Below, piece by piece: positions 1-6,425 of a DNA stretch of 8,345 nt; the first letter of the stretch is position 1, and each line of letters starts with the position of its first letter. The notes beneath the pieces are model-generated. The model saw only the letters and a list, made by a program, of their open reading frames with translations, ran no database searches and had not been told where the DNA came from. The stretch is taken from contig JAKMFM010000128.1 in assembly GCA_022425445.1 (NCBI GenBank), positions 1-8,345 on the forward strand, written 5' to 3'. A program made the position numbers and the translations under genes. The DNA comes from Planktomarina sp. (GTDB lineage Bacteria; Pseudomonadota; Alphaproteobacteria; Rhodobacterales; Rhodobacteraceae).

Positions 1-266
1 AGTTTCACCAAACTTTAATTTCCGCTTGCGGCTCATCCACGTTAAAGCACATGCACGGCCTCATTTACGCACAATTTCGGCAGCAATTGATGAAAGCAGA
101 CCGTAAATTTGATTTTATATCCAACAACATTCAGCAGCACAGCGATATATTGGAAGCCGCCTTGGCCGCAGACGAACCCTTGACCCGCAAACAGGTTCAT
201 GACCATTTGGCACGACATTTGACCGGAAAGACCGCCACATCAGCCTCAGAAAGTGACGCAGAATGA
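1..266 (+). CDS. GntR-family transcriptional regulator, C-terminal FCD domain (5' end outside window)
   Basis: Only the last 87 residues are visible; the frame is open from base 3 to a TGA at 264-266, so the ATG at 51 is internal, not a start. The segment opens with FHQTLISACGS and runs to HDHLARHL, the pattern of the end of the all-helical FCD effector domain of FadR/GntR regulators. Three histidines fit the metal-ligand positions known for this domain: one in the opening FH, one in QHSD, and one in HDHL, the last two 22 residues apart. The usual partner Asp, four residues before the first His, would lie outside the window. The DNA-binding winged helix is not visible. FCD regulators commonly sense organic or sugar acids and repress neighbouring catabolic genes, which fits the rest of the locus. 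It overlaps the next gene by 4 nt (ATGA), so the two are probably cotranscribed. Effector and operator are unknown. Confidence 0.85.
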   Translation, partial: FHQTLISACGSSTLKHMHGLIYAQFRQQLMKADRKFDFISNNIQQHSDILEAALAADEPLTRKQVHDHLARHLTGKTATSASESDAE

Positions 267-1189
267 CCCACCATCTCCTCCAAATCGGAGGCATCACCCC
301 AGATATGCAAGAGCGGCTTGAAGCGGTATTCACGATTCACCAACTGGACGATTTCGATCCAACCGCGATCACCCATGTCATCACAAACGGCCATGATGGG
401 GTGAATCCAGAGCTGATGAGCGCACTCAGCAATCTCAAAGTCATCAGTGGGTACGGTGTCGGTTACGATGCGATTGATGTCACCGAGGCAGTGCGGCGCA
501 ATATTCTTGTCGCCCATACGCCAAATGTATTGAACCAAGAGGTGGCAACCACGGCGGTTCTGCTCCTGCTGGCCTGCTACCGAGAGCTTTTGCGCGATGA
601 TGCTTATGTCCGCTCCGGCGATTGGCAAGCCAAGGGCAACGCCCCGCTGACTCGCTCGATGGACAAACAGACCGTTGGAATCTTGGGGCTTGGCCGAATT
701 GGCCAGGCCATTGCCGATAAGCTTGCACCTTGGGATGCAACCGTTTTCTACCACTCTCGCACGAAAAAAGACGTGCCCTATCGTTACTTTGAAAGTCTTA
801 CCGAAATGGCGAGCGCCTGCGATGCGCTGATCTGCATCACGCCGGGCGGCCCCTCCACCCATAAAATCGTCAATGCCGAAGTATTGGAGGCCCTAGGGCC
901 AAATGGCACATTGATCAATGTCAGCCGCGGATCAGTCGTCGATGAGGCCGCTTTGATTGAGGCGCTAGAAAATGGCAAGCTGGGCTGGGCTGGGCTCGAT
1001 GTCTTTGACTCCGAACCTATGGTGCCTCAGGCACTGCGCGATCTGCCCAATACCTTGCTTTTGCCGCATGTAGGCAGCGCTACAGTCGAAACGCGCGCGG
1101 CCATGGGCGCGCTCACTGTCGACAATCTGCTGCAACATCTTAAAGACGGCACCGTGGTCACACCTGTGCCGGAATGTGCAGATCTGTAA
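263..1189 (+). CDS. D-isomer-specific 2-hydroxyacid dehydrogenase (glyoxylate/hydroxypyruvate or 2-keto-sugar-acid reductase type)
   Basis: A 308-residue NAD(P)-dependent enzyme expected to interconvert a 2-keto acid and its D-2-hydroxy acid. The nucleotide-binding motif GLGRIG is at residues 142-147. The second Rossmann strand ends YHSR (163-166); an Arg here instead of an acidic residue suggests NADP(H). The catalytic triad is visible: Arg222 in NVSRGSVVDE, Glu251 in DVFDSEP and His269 in LPHVGSAT. The length is typical for the family. The start overlaps the regulator's stop (ATGA) and has only a weak purine-rich upstream stretch, suggesting translational coupling. Glyoxylate/hydroxypyruvate reductase and 2-ketogluconate reductase share this fold, and the sequence alone does not fix the substrate; the neighbours favour a sugar-derived 2-keto acid. 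It converges on the isomerase gene, separated by a GC-rich hairpin. Confidence 0.92.
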   Translation: MTHHLLQIGGITPDMQERLEAVFTIHQLDDFDPTAITHVITNGHDGVNPELMSALSNLKVISGYGVGYDAIDVTEAVRRNILVAHTPNVLNQEVATTAVLLLLACYRELLRDDAYVRSGDWQAKGNAPLTRSMDKQTVGILGLGRIGQAIADKLAPWDATVFYHSRTKKDVPYRYFESLTEMASACDALICITPGGPSTHKIVNAEVLEALGPNGTLINVSRGSVVDEAALIEALENGKLGWAGLDVFDSEPMVPQALRDLPNTLLLPHVGSATVETRAAMGALTVDNLLQHLKDGTVVTPVPECADL

Positions 1190-1195
1190 ATATGA

Positions 1196-1221
1196 TGCGG
1201 CCTGCACCTACACAGGCCGCA
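1196..1221. terminator. GC-rich hairpin between convergent genes, probable bidirectional terminator
   Basis: A perfect 9-bp inverted repeat, TGCGGCCTG and CAGGCCGCA, encloses the 8-nt loop CACCTACA. It begins 7 nt after the stop of the 2-hydroxyacid dehydrogenase and ends 8 nt from the stop of the converging isomerase gene. The position and strength suit a two-way terminator. Neither side has a proper T-run directly after the stem, so it may instead stabilise mRNA 3' ends or act together with Rho. Confidence 0.6.
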
Positions 1222-1228
1222 CCACAGA

Positions 1229-2092
1229 TCATGAAAACAGATTTTTAAAACGGTCAATGCAGAGGCGAAACCCAGCCTCAAAATCGCCATTGCCCGGATG
1301 GTAGACGCTCTCAAACGAAACGACTCCATCATAGCTATCTGCACGCAAAGCGGCGGCGATGGGCGCGAAGAGATCTGCCAATTGCCCTTCCCCCATCCGC
1401 CGCACTTCCAGCAGGGCGCGCGGTGTGTCGACTTTGACATCCTTGATATGAATATGCCCAAGATACCCGCCGCGCAGGGTCTCATAGCCATCAGGATAGG
1501 CCAATTCATGACACCAACAGTTGTTGCCCGGATCCCACAGCACCTTGAGATGCGCCTTGGCGTCCAATTCGTCGATCAACCGGCGCGCCGTATAATTGGA
1601 ATTTACCAAAGTCCCATTGCCAGTTTCCACAACGAGCACCACGCCTTCGGCTTTGGCCAGCTCCACCGCTGGGGCTATGAGGGGTGGCATGCTGTCCCAG
1701 ACCCCATGGGCCACGTTCCAGCGCTCCGCGCCATTCTTGCCCCATAATATTTGTTCCTTGCGCTGGGTCATGATCCGCACCAAGGGCGAACCAACAATGT
1801 GCGCCATTTCAATCACCCTTTTGAGCGCATCCATATGTGACACATGCAGAGCATCCCCGGGACGATTTGCGGCACTCATGCCCGCAAATATGTGCCGCGA
1901 CAAGCACGATACCGGCTTGCCACGATCGCGCAACAGCTGATCTATCGCCGCAATTTCTTGCGCAGTGTGATCCCCCACTTCCATCTCGCCTACATATTGC
2001 AGCTCAGCATACTCCAAATCAAACTCATCCATAACATCGACCGCATGGCGCAAATCGCGGCTTATCCCATCGCAAATAACCCCGAGTTTCAT
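1229..2092 (-). CDS. Sugar (phosphate) isomerase/epimerase, TIM-barrel (xylose-isomerase-like) family
   Basis: A 287-residue protein of the AP-endonuclease-2/xylose-isomerase-like TIM-barrel superfamily, which includes hydroxypyruvate isomerase, inosose and ketose epimerases and OtnI. Likely metal ligands sit at the ends of barrel strands: Glu156 in VVETGNG, Asp187 in LWDPGN, His213/His215 in HIHIKD and Glu261 in FESVYH. The GEG at 234-236 in RRMGEGQLAD matches the product-side loop of these enzymes. The start ATG overlaps the stop of the upstream dehydrogenase by 4 nt (ATGA), so the two are made as a coupled pair. The likely chemistry is aldose-ketose isomerisation or C3 epimerisation of a sugar or acid sugar, possibly the product of the partner dehydrogenase. 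A DNA-repair role (endonuclease IV) is unlikely given the metabolic neighbourhood. The exact substrate cannot be read from the sequence. Confidence 0.85.
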   Translation of the reverse strand: MKLGVICDGISRDLRHAVDVMDEFDLEYAELQYVGEMEVGDHTAQEIAAIDQLLRDRGKPVSCLSRHIFAGMSAANRPGDALHVSHMDALKRVIEMAHIVGSPLVRIMTQRKEQILWGKNGAERWNVAHGVWDSMPPLIAPAVELAKAEGVVLVVETGNGTLVNSNYTARRLIDELDAKAHLKVLWDPGNNCWCHELAYPDGYETLRGGYLGHIHIKDVKVDTPRALLEVRRMGEGQLADLFAPIAAALRADSYDGVVSFESVYHPGNGDFEAGFRLCIDRFKNLFS

Positions 2093-2991
2093 GAGGCCAC
2101 CTCACGGTGGAGTTCTGCGCCGACAATCTCCTCAATTACCCTTGTGCAGACCCAATTGTCGCCATTGGGGTATTTGCTTTTCCCAGCGTGGAAAATTTGC
2201 ATCGCAGAGCCCGCCGTATGGAGCGGCACGCCCAGCGCCTCGCCCAGAGCCATGGAAATTGTCAGATCCTTGTGCATCGTGTTTATGTGACTGCCCGTGC
2301 CCTCAAATTTCCGATCAATAATCTTTTCGAGCGCATTGTTTACCACCCCACAGCCCGCCGATGAGGTGGAAAACACATCCAAAAGCACCTGCCCAGACAC
2401 GCCCGCCTTTGCCGCCAAAGCTGCCGCCTCGAATGTTGCCGAGAACTGCGCACCAATCAGCGATTGCAAGCAGGCTTTCACCGTCTGCCCATCGCCCGGA
2501 CGCCGGCCGACCCGGTGAATATTGGCAGAGACCGCCTCAAGAATAGGTAAGAAGCGATCCAAAATATCATGGGGCGCGGCCGCCATGAGGGTCAGGCTGC
2601 CGCCCTGCGCCCCAGGAAATCCACCCGAGACCGGGCTATCGATCAGATGCACGCCGGAGCCTTGCATTCGCGCGCTAATATCGCGCGCTTCCTCAGGTTT
2701 GATCGTCGCTGATAACACAATCGCACTGCCTTCAGCCAAGGTTGCAAGAAGACCGTCGGGCGCGAAAATGACAGATTTCGCCTGCTCACCCGTCATAACC
2801 ATTACAAAGACCGCATCAGCCCCACACCCCACATCAGCGGGACAATCACCAAGCTGCCCTCCCATCGCGCGGAATGCCTCTTGGCGTTGGGGCAAAAGGT
2901 CGGCCCCTCGCACTTCAAACCCGTGTTTCAACAAATTCTTTGCCAAACCGCTGCCCATATCGCCCAGTCCAACAACGCCTACAGTCTTCAT
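2089..2991 (-). CDS. NAD-dependent beta-hydroxyacid dehydrogenase (3-hydroxyisobutyrate / L-threonate / tartronate-semialdehyde reductase family)
   Basis: A 300-residue, full-length member of the beta-hydroxyacid dehydrogenase family. The N-terminal Rossmann motif GLGDMG is at residues 8-13, with Asp31 at the end of the second strand, indicating NAD(H). The substrate-binding signature DSPVSGG is at 118-124 with Ser122, followed by the GxxxK motif with catalytic Lys172 and a KD pair at 241-242. Family members such as GarR have Asn three residues after the catalytic Lys; here it is Leu175, followed by Gln176 as in GarR. The start ATG has a clear GGGAG ribosome site 7-8 nt upstream. The gene overlaps the downstream isomerase by 4 nt. 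L-threonate dehydrogenase (LtnD) is often found with a TIM-barrel isomerase (OtnI), so a four-carbon acid sugar is a reasonable substrate guess. GarR-like tartronate semialdehyde reduction is the main alternative. Confidence 0.88.
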   Translation of the reverse strand: MKTVGVVGLGDMGSGLAKNLLKHGFEVRGADLLPQRQEAFRAMGGQLGDCPADVGCGADAVFVMVMTGEQAKSVIFAPDGLLATLAEGSAIVLSATIKPEEARDISARMQGSGVHLIDSPVSGGFPGAQGGSLTLMAAAPHDILDRFLPILEAVSANIHRVGRRPGDGQTVKACLQSLIGAQFSATFEAAALAAKAGVSGQVLLDVFSTSSAGCGVVNNALEKIIDRKFEGTGSHINTMHKDLTISMALGEALGVPLHTAGSAMQIFHAGKSKYPNGDNWVCTRVIEEIVGAELHREVAS

Positions 2992-3029
2992 AATTTATCT
3001 CCCGTAACATGCAGGACCCCAGAGGCTCC

Positions 3030-3143
3030 CACAGATAAAATCAATGCATAGCGCACCAAATTTACGGGGATTTCACGCGCATGTCACAGCGCCGGGCGGG
3101 TCCGGAAGACACCCCGCTGCCCAGTTAAGTACGCACAGATAAA
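3030..3143. repeat. Direct repeat CACAGATAAA (two copies) upstream of the beta-hydroxyacid dehydrogenase gene
   Basis: The 10-mer CACAGATAAA occurs at 3030-3039 and 3134-3143, start to start 104 bp, each followed by an AT-rich tail (ATCAAT and TTGATT). Both lie in the 197-bp gap between the idnO-like stop and the dehydrogenase start. Read on the - strand, the copy nearer the gene forms an AT-rich TTGATTTTATCTG block about 40-55 nt before the start codon, where a promoter would be expected. No other gene is visible in this gap. The two copies may be regulator sites; this is inference. Confidence 0.4.
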
Positions 3144-3152
3144 TTGATTTTT

Positions 3153-3181
3153 AAAACTCTCGCAAGTATTTTATACGAGAG
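3153..3181 (-). terminator. Probable Rho-independent terminator of the idnO-like gene
   Basis: Read on the - strand, 7 nt after the TAA, CTCTCG and CGAGAG form a 6-bp stem around an AT-rich centre. An alternative fold adds a GTAT/ATAC inner stem with a short loop. The sequence continues directly into TTTT and then AAAAATC. Stem followed by a T-run in the correct orientation supports a terminator, though the stem is short and the T-run only four bases. It separates the idnO-like gene from the dehydrogenase-isomerase pair, implying the pair has its own promoter. Confidence 0.6.
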
Positions 3182-3188
3182 CTCCGCG

Positions 3189-3956
3189 TTAGAGCGATGC
3201 GGTGATGCCGCCATCGACATAGAGGATATGCCCATTCACAAAGCGCGCCGCGTCGGAGGATAAAAACACGGCCGCACCCACCAATTCTTCAACCTTGCCC
3301 CAGCGCCCGGCCGGGGTGCGTTTGGCGAGCCATGTGGTGAAATCTGGATCGGCCACCAGTGCGGCATTCAAAGGCGTGTCGAAATAGCCAGGTGCTATGG
3401 CGTTGCAATTGAGGCCATATTGCGCCCAGTCGGTTGCCATGCCTTTGGTCAAATTGCCTACGGCGCCTTTGGTCGCAGTATAGGGGGCGATGCCTGGGCG
3501 CGCCAGCGCGGTTTGCACGGATGCAATATTGATGATTTTACCGCCTTGGCGCGCGATCATATGACGGGCAACCGCTTGGCCCACATGAAAAACCGACGCA
3601 ATATTGGTCTGCAACAGGCGTTCAAAGGCATCCGCCGGAAAATCCTGCAACGCGGTGCGATGCTGCATGCCAGCGTTATTGATTAAAATATCAATCGCGC
3701 CAACCTCCGCTTCAAAGCCATCAACAGCGCGACGCACCGCCGCATGATCGGTTGCATCAAACGCGAGCGACTGCACGGTTGCGCCCTCGCCGCCAAGCTC
3801 TTGCACCGCGGTTGCAAGCTTCGCTTGATCGCGCCCGTTGAGGATAATTTCCGCACCCGCACCGGCCAATCCCCGCGCTAAAGCAAAGCCAATACCTTGG
3901 CTGGATCCGGTGATCAGAGCGCGTTTGCCGGACAAGTTGAACATTTCAAGCGTCAT
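3189..3956 (-). CDS. idnO: Gluconate 5-dehydrogenase (5-keto-D-gluconate 5-reductase), SDR family
   Basis: A 255-residue short-chain dehydrogenase closely resembling E. coli IdnO along its length, including the shared blocks NNAG, IAPGYF, KRTPAGRWG and AAVFLSS. It should interconvert 5-keto-D-gluconate and D-gluconate. The cofactor motif TGSSQGIG is at 16-23, and Arg42 after the second strand favours NADP(H). The catalytic set is Asn118, Ser146, Tyr159 and Lys163 (YTATK). An upstream ATG at 3983 would add nine residues, but AAAGGA lies at good distance before the ATG at 3956, which also matches the family start. It diverges from the idnD-like gene over 70 bp; in E. coli the two genes lie in one operon in the order D-O. 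Another sugar-acid SDR specificity is possible but less likely given the adjacent IdnD. Confidence 0.9.
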   Translation of the reverse strand: MTLEMFNLSGKRALITGSSQGIGFALARGLAGAGAEIILNGRDQAKLATAVQELGGEGATVQSLAFDATDHAAVRRAVDGFEAEVGAIDILINNAGMQHRTALQDFPADAFERLLQTNIASVFHVGQAVARHMIARQGGKIINIASVQTALARPGIAPYTATKGAVGNLTKGMATDWAQYGLNCNAIAPGYFDTPLNAALVADPDFTTWLAKRTPAGRWGKVEELVGAAVFLSSDAARFVNGHILYVDGGITASL

Positions 3957-4026
3957 TGCATTTTCCTTTGGTGCATTCCTCATTCAGGCATTAGTCTATG
4001 GGGAAACGCCATCTGGAGAAACACGA
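3957..4026. promoter_or_regulatory. Shared divergent promoter region of idnO-like and idnD-like genes
   Basis: Only 70 bp separate the two divergent start codons, so promoters and any operator must overlap here or extend into the coding regions. Ribosome sites are visible at both ends: AAAGGA for the - strand gene and TGGAGAA (4014-4020) for the + strand gene. A weak candidate pair for the + strand is TTGGTG (3968) and TAGTCT (3992), each matching the consensus at only three of six positions. No convincing palindrome was found. Confidence 0.45.
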
Positions 4027-5067
4027 ATGTTGCAAAGCAGCCAATCAATCGTCATCCACGCCGCGGGAGACCTACGCATTGAGCCGCAAAAGGTTCCCGC
4101 GCCTGGCCCTGGTGAGGTGTTGATCCAAATGCAGGCGGGCGGCATCTGCGGCTCTGATCTGCACTATTATCATCAAGGTGGGTTCGGACCAATCACACTG
4201 CGCGAGCCGATGGTATTGGGGCACGAAGTCTCTGGCATAATTCGCGCCTTAGGGTCAGACACAGGTGATCTACAGACCGGCCAGCTGGTGGCCATATCCC
4301 CCTCCCGGCCTTGTCATTCCTGCGATTTTTGCGCGAAAGGGCAGCACAACCATTGTCTAAACATGCGCTTTTACGGCAGCGCGATGCCCTTTCCTCATAT
4401 CCAAGGTGCCTTTCAAGAATATCTCGTCGTCAGCGCGGCCCAATGCGCCCCAGCCGATGGCCTGACGGCGGCGCAGGCCGCCATGGCGGAACCCCTTGCC
4501 GTTTGCCTGCACGCCGTGGCGCAAGCTGGGGATTTGACAGGCAAAACCGTGCTGGTCACCGGCTGCGGCCCCATCGGTGCGCTGTGTATTTTGGCGGCCC
4601 GCCACGCCGGCGCCGCGCGCATCATTGCAACCGATCTTTCCGATTACACCCTCGCAATGGCCCTGCTTTGTGGAGCGGATAGCGCGCTCAACACCGCAGA
4701 AAATCCAAAAGCCTTGGAGACGTTTTATGCAGACAAAGGCCAGGTTGATGTGCATTTGGAATGCTCTGGCGCGGCGGCGGCACTGGCCGCGGGCGTGGCC
4801 TGTTTGCGGCCGTGCGGCAGTTTGGTCCAGCTGGGCCTTGGCGGCGACATGATCGTGCCGATGCAGGCAGTGACCGCCAAGGAGATCACTCTTCGCGGCT
4901 CATTTCGTTTTCATGAAGAGTTCTTCACCGCCGTGAAGCTGATGCAAGCGGGCGCGATTACTGTAGATCACCTAATAACCCACAGCTTCCCAATGCGCGA
5001 CGCCGTTCAAGCCTTCACAAGCGCAAGCGATCGCAGCCAGGCGATGAAGGTACAGCTCCACTTTTAG
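4027..5067 (+). CDS. idnD: L-idonate 5-dehydrogenase, zinc-dependent MDR family
   Basis: A 346-residue zinc alcohol dehydrogenase-type enzyme strongly similar to E. coli IdnD (343 residues), sharing GGICGSDLHYY, PMVLGHEV, the MRF-GSAM-FPH block and LRGSFRF. It oxidises L-idonate to 5-keto-D-gluconate, the substrate of the adjacent IdnO-like enzyme. The catalytic zinc site is Cys41, His66 and Glu67 with Glu155 nearby. The structural zinc has four cysteines at 96, 99, 102 and 110. The Rossmann motif GCGPIG is at 179-184, with Asp203 suggesting NAD(H). The frame is open from an ATG at 3838, but that stretch is antisense to the idnO-like gene. The ATG at 4027 has TGGAGAA six bases upstream and matches the family start. 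The gene converges on the old yellow enzyme gene across 26 bp with no obvious terminator hairpin. Confidence 0.93.
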   Translation: MLQSSQSIVIHAAGDLRIEPQKVPAPGPGEVLIQMQAGGICGSDLHYYHQGGFGPITLREPMVLGHEVSGIIRALGSDTGDLQTGQLVAISPSRPCHSCDFCAKGQHNHCLNMRFYGSAMPFPHIQGAFQEYLVVSAAQCAPADGLTAAQAAMAEPLAVCLHAVAQAGDLTGKTVLVTGCGPIGALCILAARHAGAARIIATDLSDYTLAMALLCGADSALNTAENPKALETFYADKGQVDVHLECSGAAAALAAGVACLRPCGSLVQLGLGGDMIVPMQAVTAKEITLRGSFRFHEEFFTAVKLMQAGAITVDHLITHSFPMRDAVQAFTSASDRSQAMKVQLHF

Positions 5068-5093
5068 GCCGCCCCAAACCCCGCCCGTACCTT

Positions 5094-6224
5094 TTATGTG
5101 TTCACCGCAACAGGCGGGTTGCCCGGTATCGGCAGGCCGCGCAGGGCTTTGTTGGAGCGCATATATTGCGGCGCGTATGCGGCCTCGGCATTCAATGCTT
5201 CTGCCGCATGCCAGGCCCAACGCGGGTTATTGAGCATGCCGCGCGCGAGAGCTACCATATCCGCCTGGCCCGAACGGATCACAGCCTCTGCCTGATGCGG
5301 CTCAGTAATTTGCCCGACAGCCATGGTCGGCATTTGCGTGTGGCGACGAATGTCCGCGGCAAATCCAGTCTGGTAGCCCGGCCCAACCTCTATGTTTTGC
5401 TCCGGCGAATTGCCGGCGCTGGAGACATCGATAAAGTCACAGCCCCGGGCCTTCAAAGCCGCTGCAAATTGGGTGGATTCTGGGACGTCCCAACTGGAAT
5501 GCGCCACCCAATCTGTCGCTGAAAACCGCACGCCAAGGGCTTTATGTTTCGGCCAAACAGCGGCCACGGCGTCAAAAACTTCGAGGGGGAAGCGCATTCT
5601 GTTTTCCAGGCTGCCGCCATAGGCATCCGTCCGCAGATTGCTCAAAGGCGAGAGAAATTGATGCAAAAGATACCCATGCGCCGCATGCAACTCGGCCACC
5701 TCAAACCCAATACGATCTGCCCGAATAGCCGCATCGACGAAGGCCGCCTTGATCCGTACAAGCCCGGCCGCATCTAGAGCCGCCGGTGTCTCCCAACCAA
5801 CAGGCGCATAGGCTGTGGCCGACGGGGCTTCGGTGGCCCAACCCCGTGGATCAGACGACGCAATTGGTTTCCCGCCGAGCCAAGGTAGATCCGTCGAGCC
5901 CTTGCGGCCCGCATGGCTCAACTGAATACCCATCGTGGTATTCCCAAAGGTTTGACAAAACTCGACCACGCGTTTCAGACTCGCTTCATGGGCATCTGTG
6001 CATAGGCTCAAACAGCCAGGTGAAATTCGCCCCGCCATTTCAACGCCCACAGCTTCTGTGATAATCAAACCAACTCCCGAGACCGCATATTGCCCCAGGT
6101 GCATCAAATGCCAATCGGTCGCGGCGCCCTGATCCGCACTATATTGGCACATAGGCGCCACGATGATCCGATTGCGCAGCTCAATGCCGGCCAGAGTAAT
6201 AGGTGAAAATAATTGACTGGCCAT
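5094..6224 (-). CDS. NADH:flavin oxidoreductase, YqjM-like (class III) old yellow enzyme
   Basis: A 376-residue FMN enzyme expected to reduce activated C=C bonds (enones, enals) using NAD(P)H. From the chosen start, Cys26 and Tyr28 in APMCQYSA fall exactly where YqjM has its redox-tuning Cys26 and Tyr28. Gln101 in QLSHAGRK and the pair His180/His183 in ELHAAHGY match the flavin and substrate contacts, and Arg233, Arg328 and Arg335 fit FMN-binding or inter-subunit arginines. It lacks the C-terminal Fe-S and FAD domains of 2,4-dienoyl-CoA reductase. Longer starts exist at 6242 (ATG) and 6272 (TTG), but the ATG at 6224 with GAGGGG about ten bases upstream matches family N-termini (MA-x-LF-PI). 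Its role beside sugar-acid genes is unclear: it may remove a reactive unsaturated by-product or act in a separate pathway. It diverges from the sulfatase gene. Confidence 0.9.
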   Translation of the reverse strand: MASQLFSPITLAGIELRNRIIVAPMCQYSADQGAATDWHLMHLGQYAVSGVGLIITEAVGVEMAGRISPGCLSLCTDAHEASLKRVVEFCQTFGNTTMGIQLSHAGRKGSTDLPWLGGKPIASSDPRGWATEAPSATAYAPVGWETPAALDAAGLVRIKAAFVDAAIRADRIGFEVAELHAAHGYLLHQFLSPLSNLRTDAYGGSLENRMRFPLEVFDAVAAVWPKHKALGVRFSATDWVAHSSWDVPESTQFAAALKARGCDFIDVSSAGNSPEQNIEVGPGYQTGFAADIRRHTQMPTMAVGQITEPHQAEAVIRSGQADMVALARGMLNNPRWAWHAAEALNAEAAYAPQYMRSNKALRGLPIPGNPPVAVNT

Positions 6225-6395
6225 CTGGATTGCGCCCCTCATTGCTTGGATTGAACCTTCCCAATTGGACAACTGGGCAAGTAGCCCCAGCTTGCAAATA
6301 TAGATGCAAATAGCAAATCGTTATTTCCCGGCACCTCAGGTTTGCGCTGACGACAGGAAATCGGCACTCTCACATTAAGAATCACCAGGAGGCGC
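6225..6395. promoter_or_regulatory. Divergent regulatory region between old yellow enzyme and sulfatase genes
   Basis: About 170 bp of non-coding sequence between two divergent starts. It holds an imperfect 18-bp dyad at 6260-6277 (CCCAaTTGgaCAAcTGGG, seven of nine pairs), a GCAAG/CTTGC inverted repeat at 6277-6281 and 6291-6295, and a run of GCAAAT motifs. This clustering suggests regulator binding near both promoters. No strong -35/-10 pair could be assigned on either strand. Confidence 0.45.
6293..6318. repeat. Repeated GCAAAT motifs upstream of the sulfatase gene
   Basis: The 8-mer TGCAAATA occurs at 6293-6300 and 6305-6312 (period 12), and a third GCAAAT follows at 6313-6318. Three copies in 26 bp is more than expected by chance in this GC background. 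They could be half-sites for an activator or repressor of the divergent genes; this is inference. Confidence 0.5.
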
Positions 6396-6425
6396 ATGGA
6401 GCGCTGCAAAAGGACAAAATCCACC

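Noticed and set aside
197..862. Open frame of 221 codons on the - strand
   Set aside because: It is antisense to the well-supported 2-hydroxyacid dehydrogenase, shows no family motifs and has no ribosome site of note.
1229..2092. Endonuclease IV (DNA repair) reading of the TIM-barrel protein
   Set aside because: It lies in the same superfamily, but the dehydrogenase coupling and sugar-acid neighbours point to an isomerase/epimerase, and the nine-ligand tri-metal pattern of endonuclease IV is not evident.
1844..2290. Open frame of 148 codons on the + strand
   Set aside because: It spans the overlap of two well-supported - strand genes and shows no recognisable features.
3838..4026. N-terminal extension of the idnD-like gene
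   Set aside because: The extra 63 codons are mostly antisense to the idnO-like gene, and the ATG at 4027 has a good ribosome site and the family-typical start.
6225..6272. N-terminal extension of the old yellow enzyme gene
   Set aside because: The longest start is a TTG, and the extra 16 residues precede the canonical MASQLFSPI start; the chosen start aligns Cys26/Tyr28 with YqjM.
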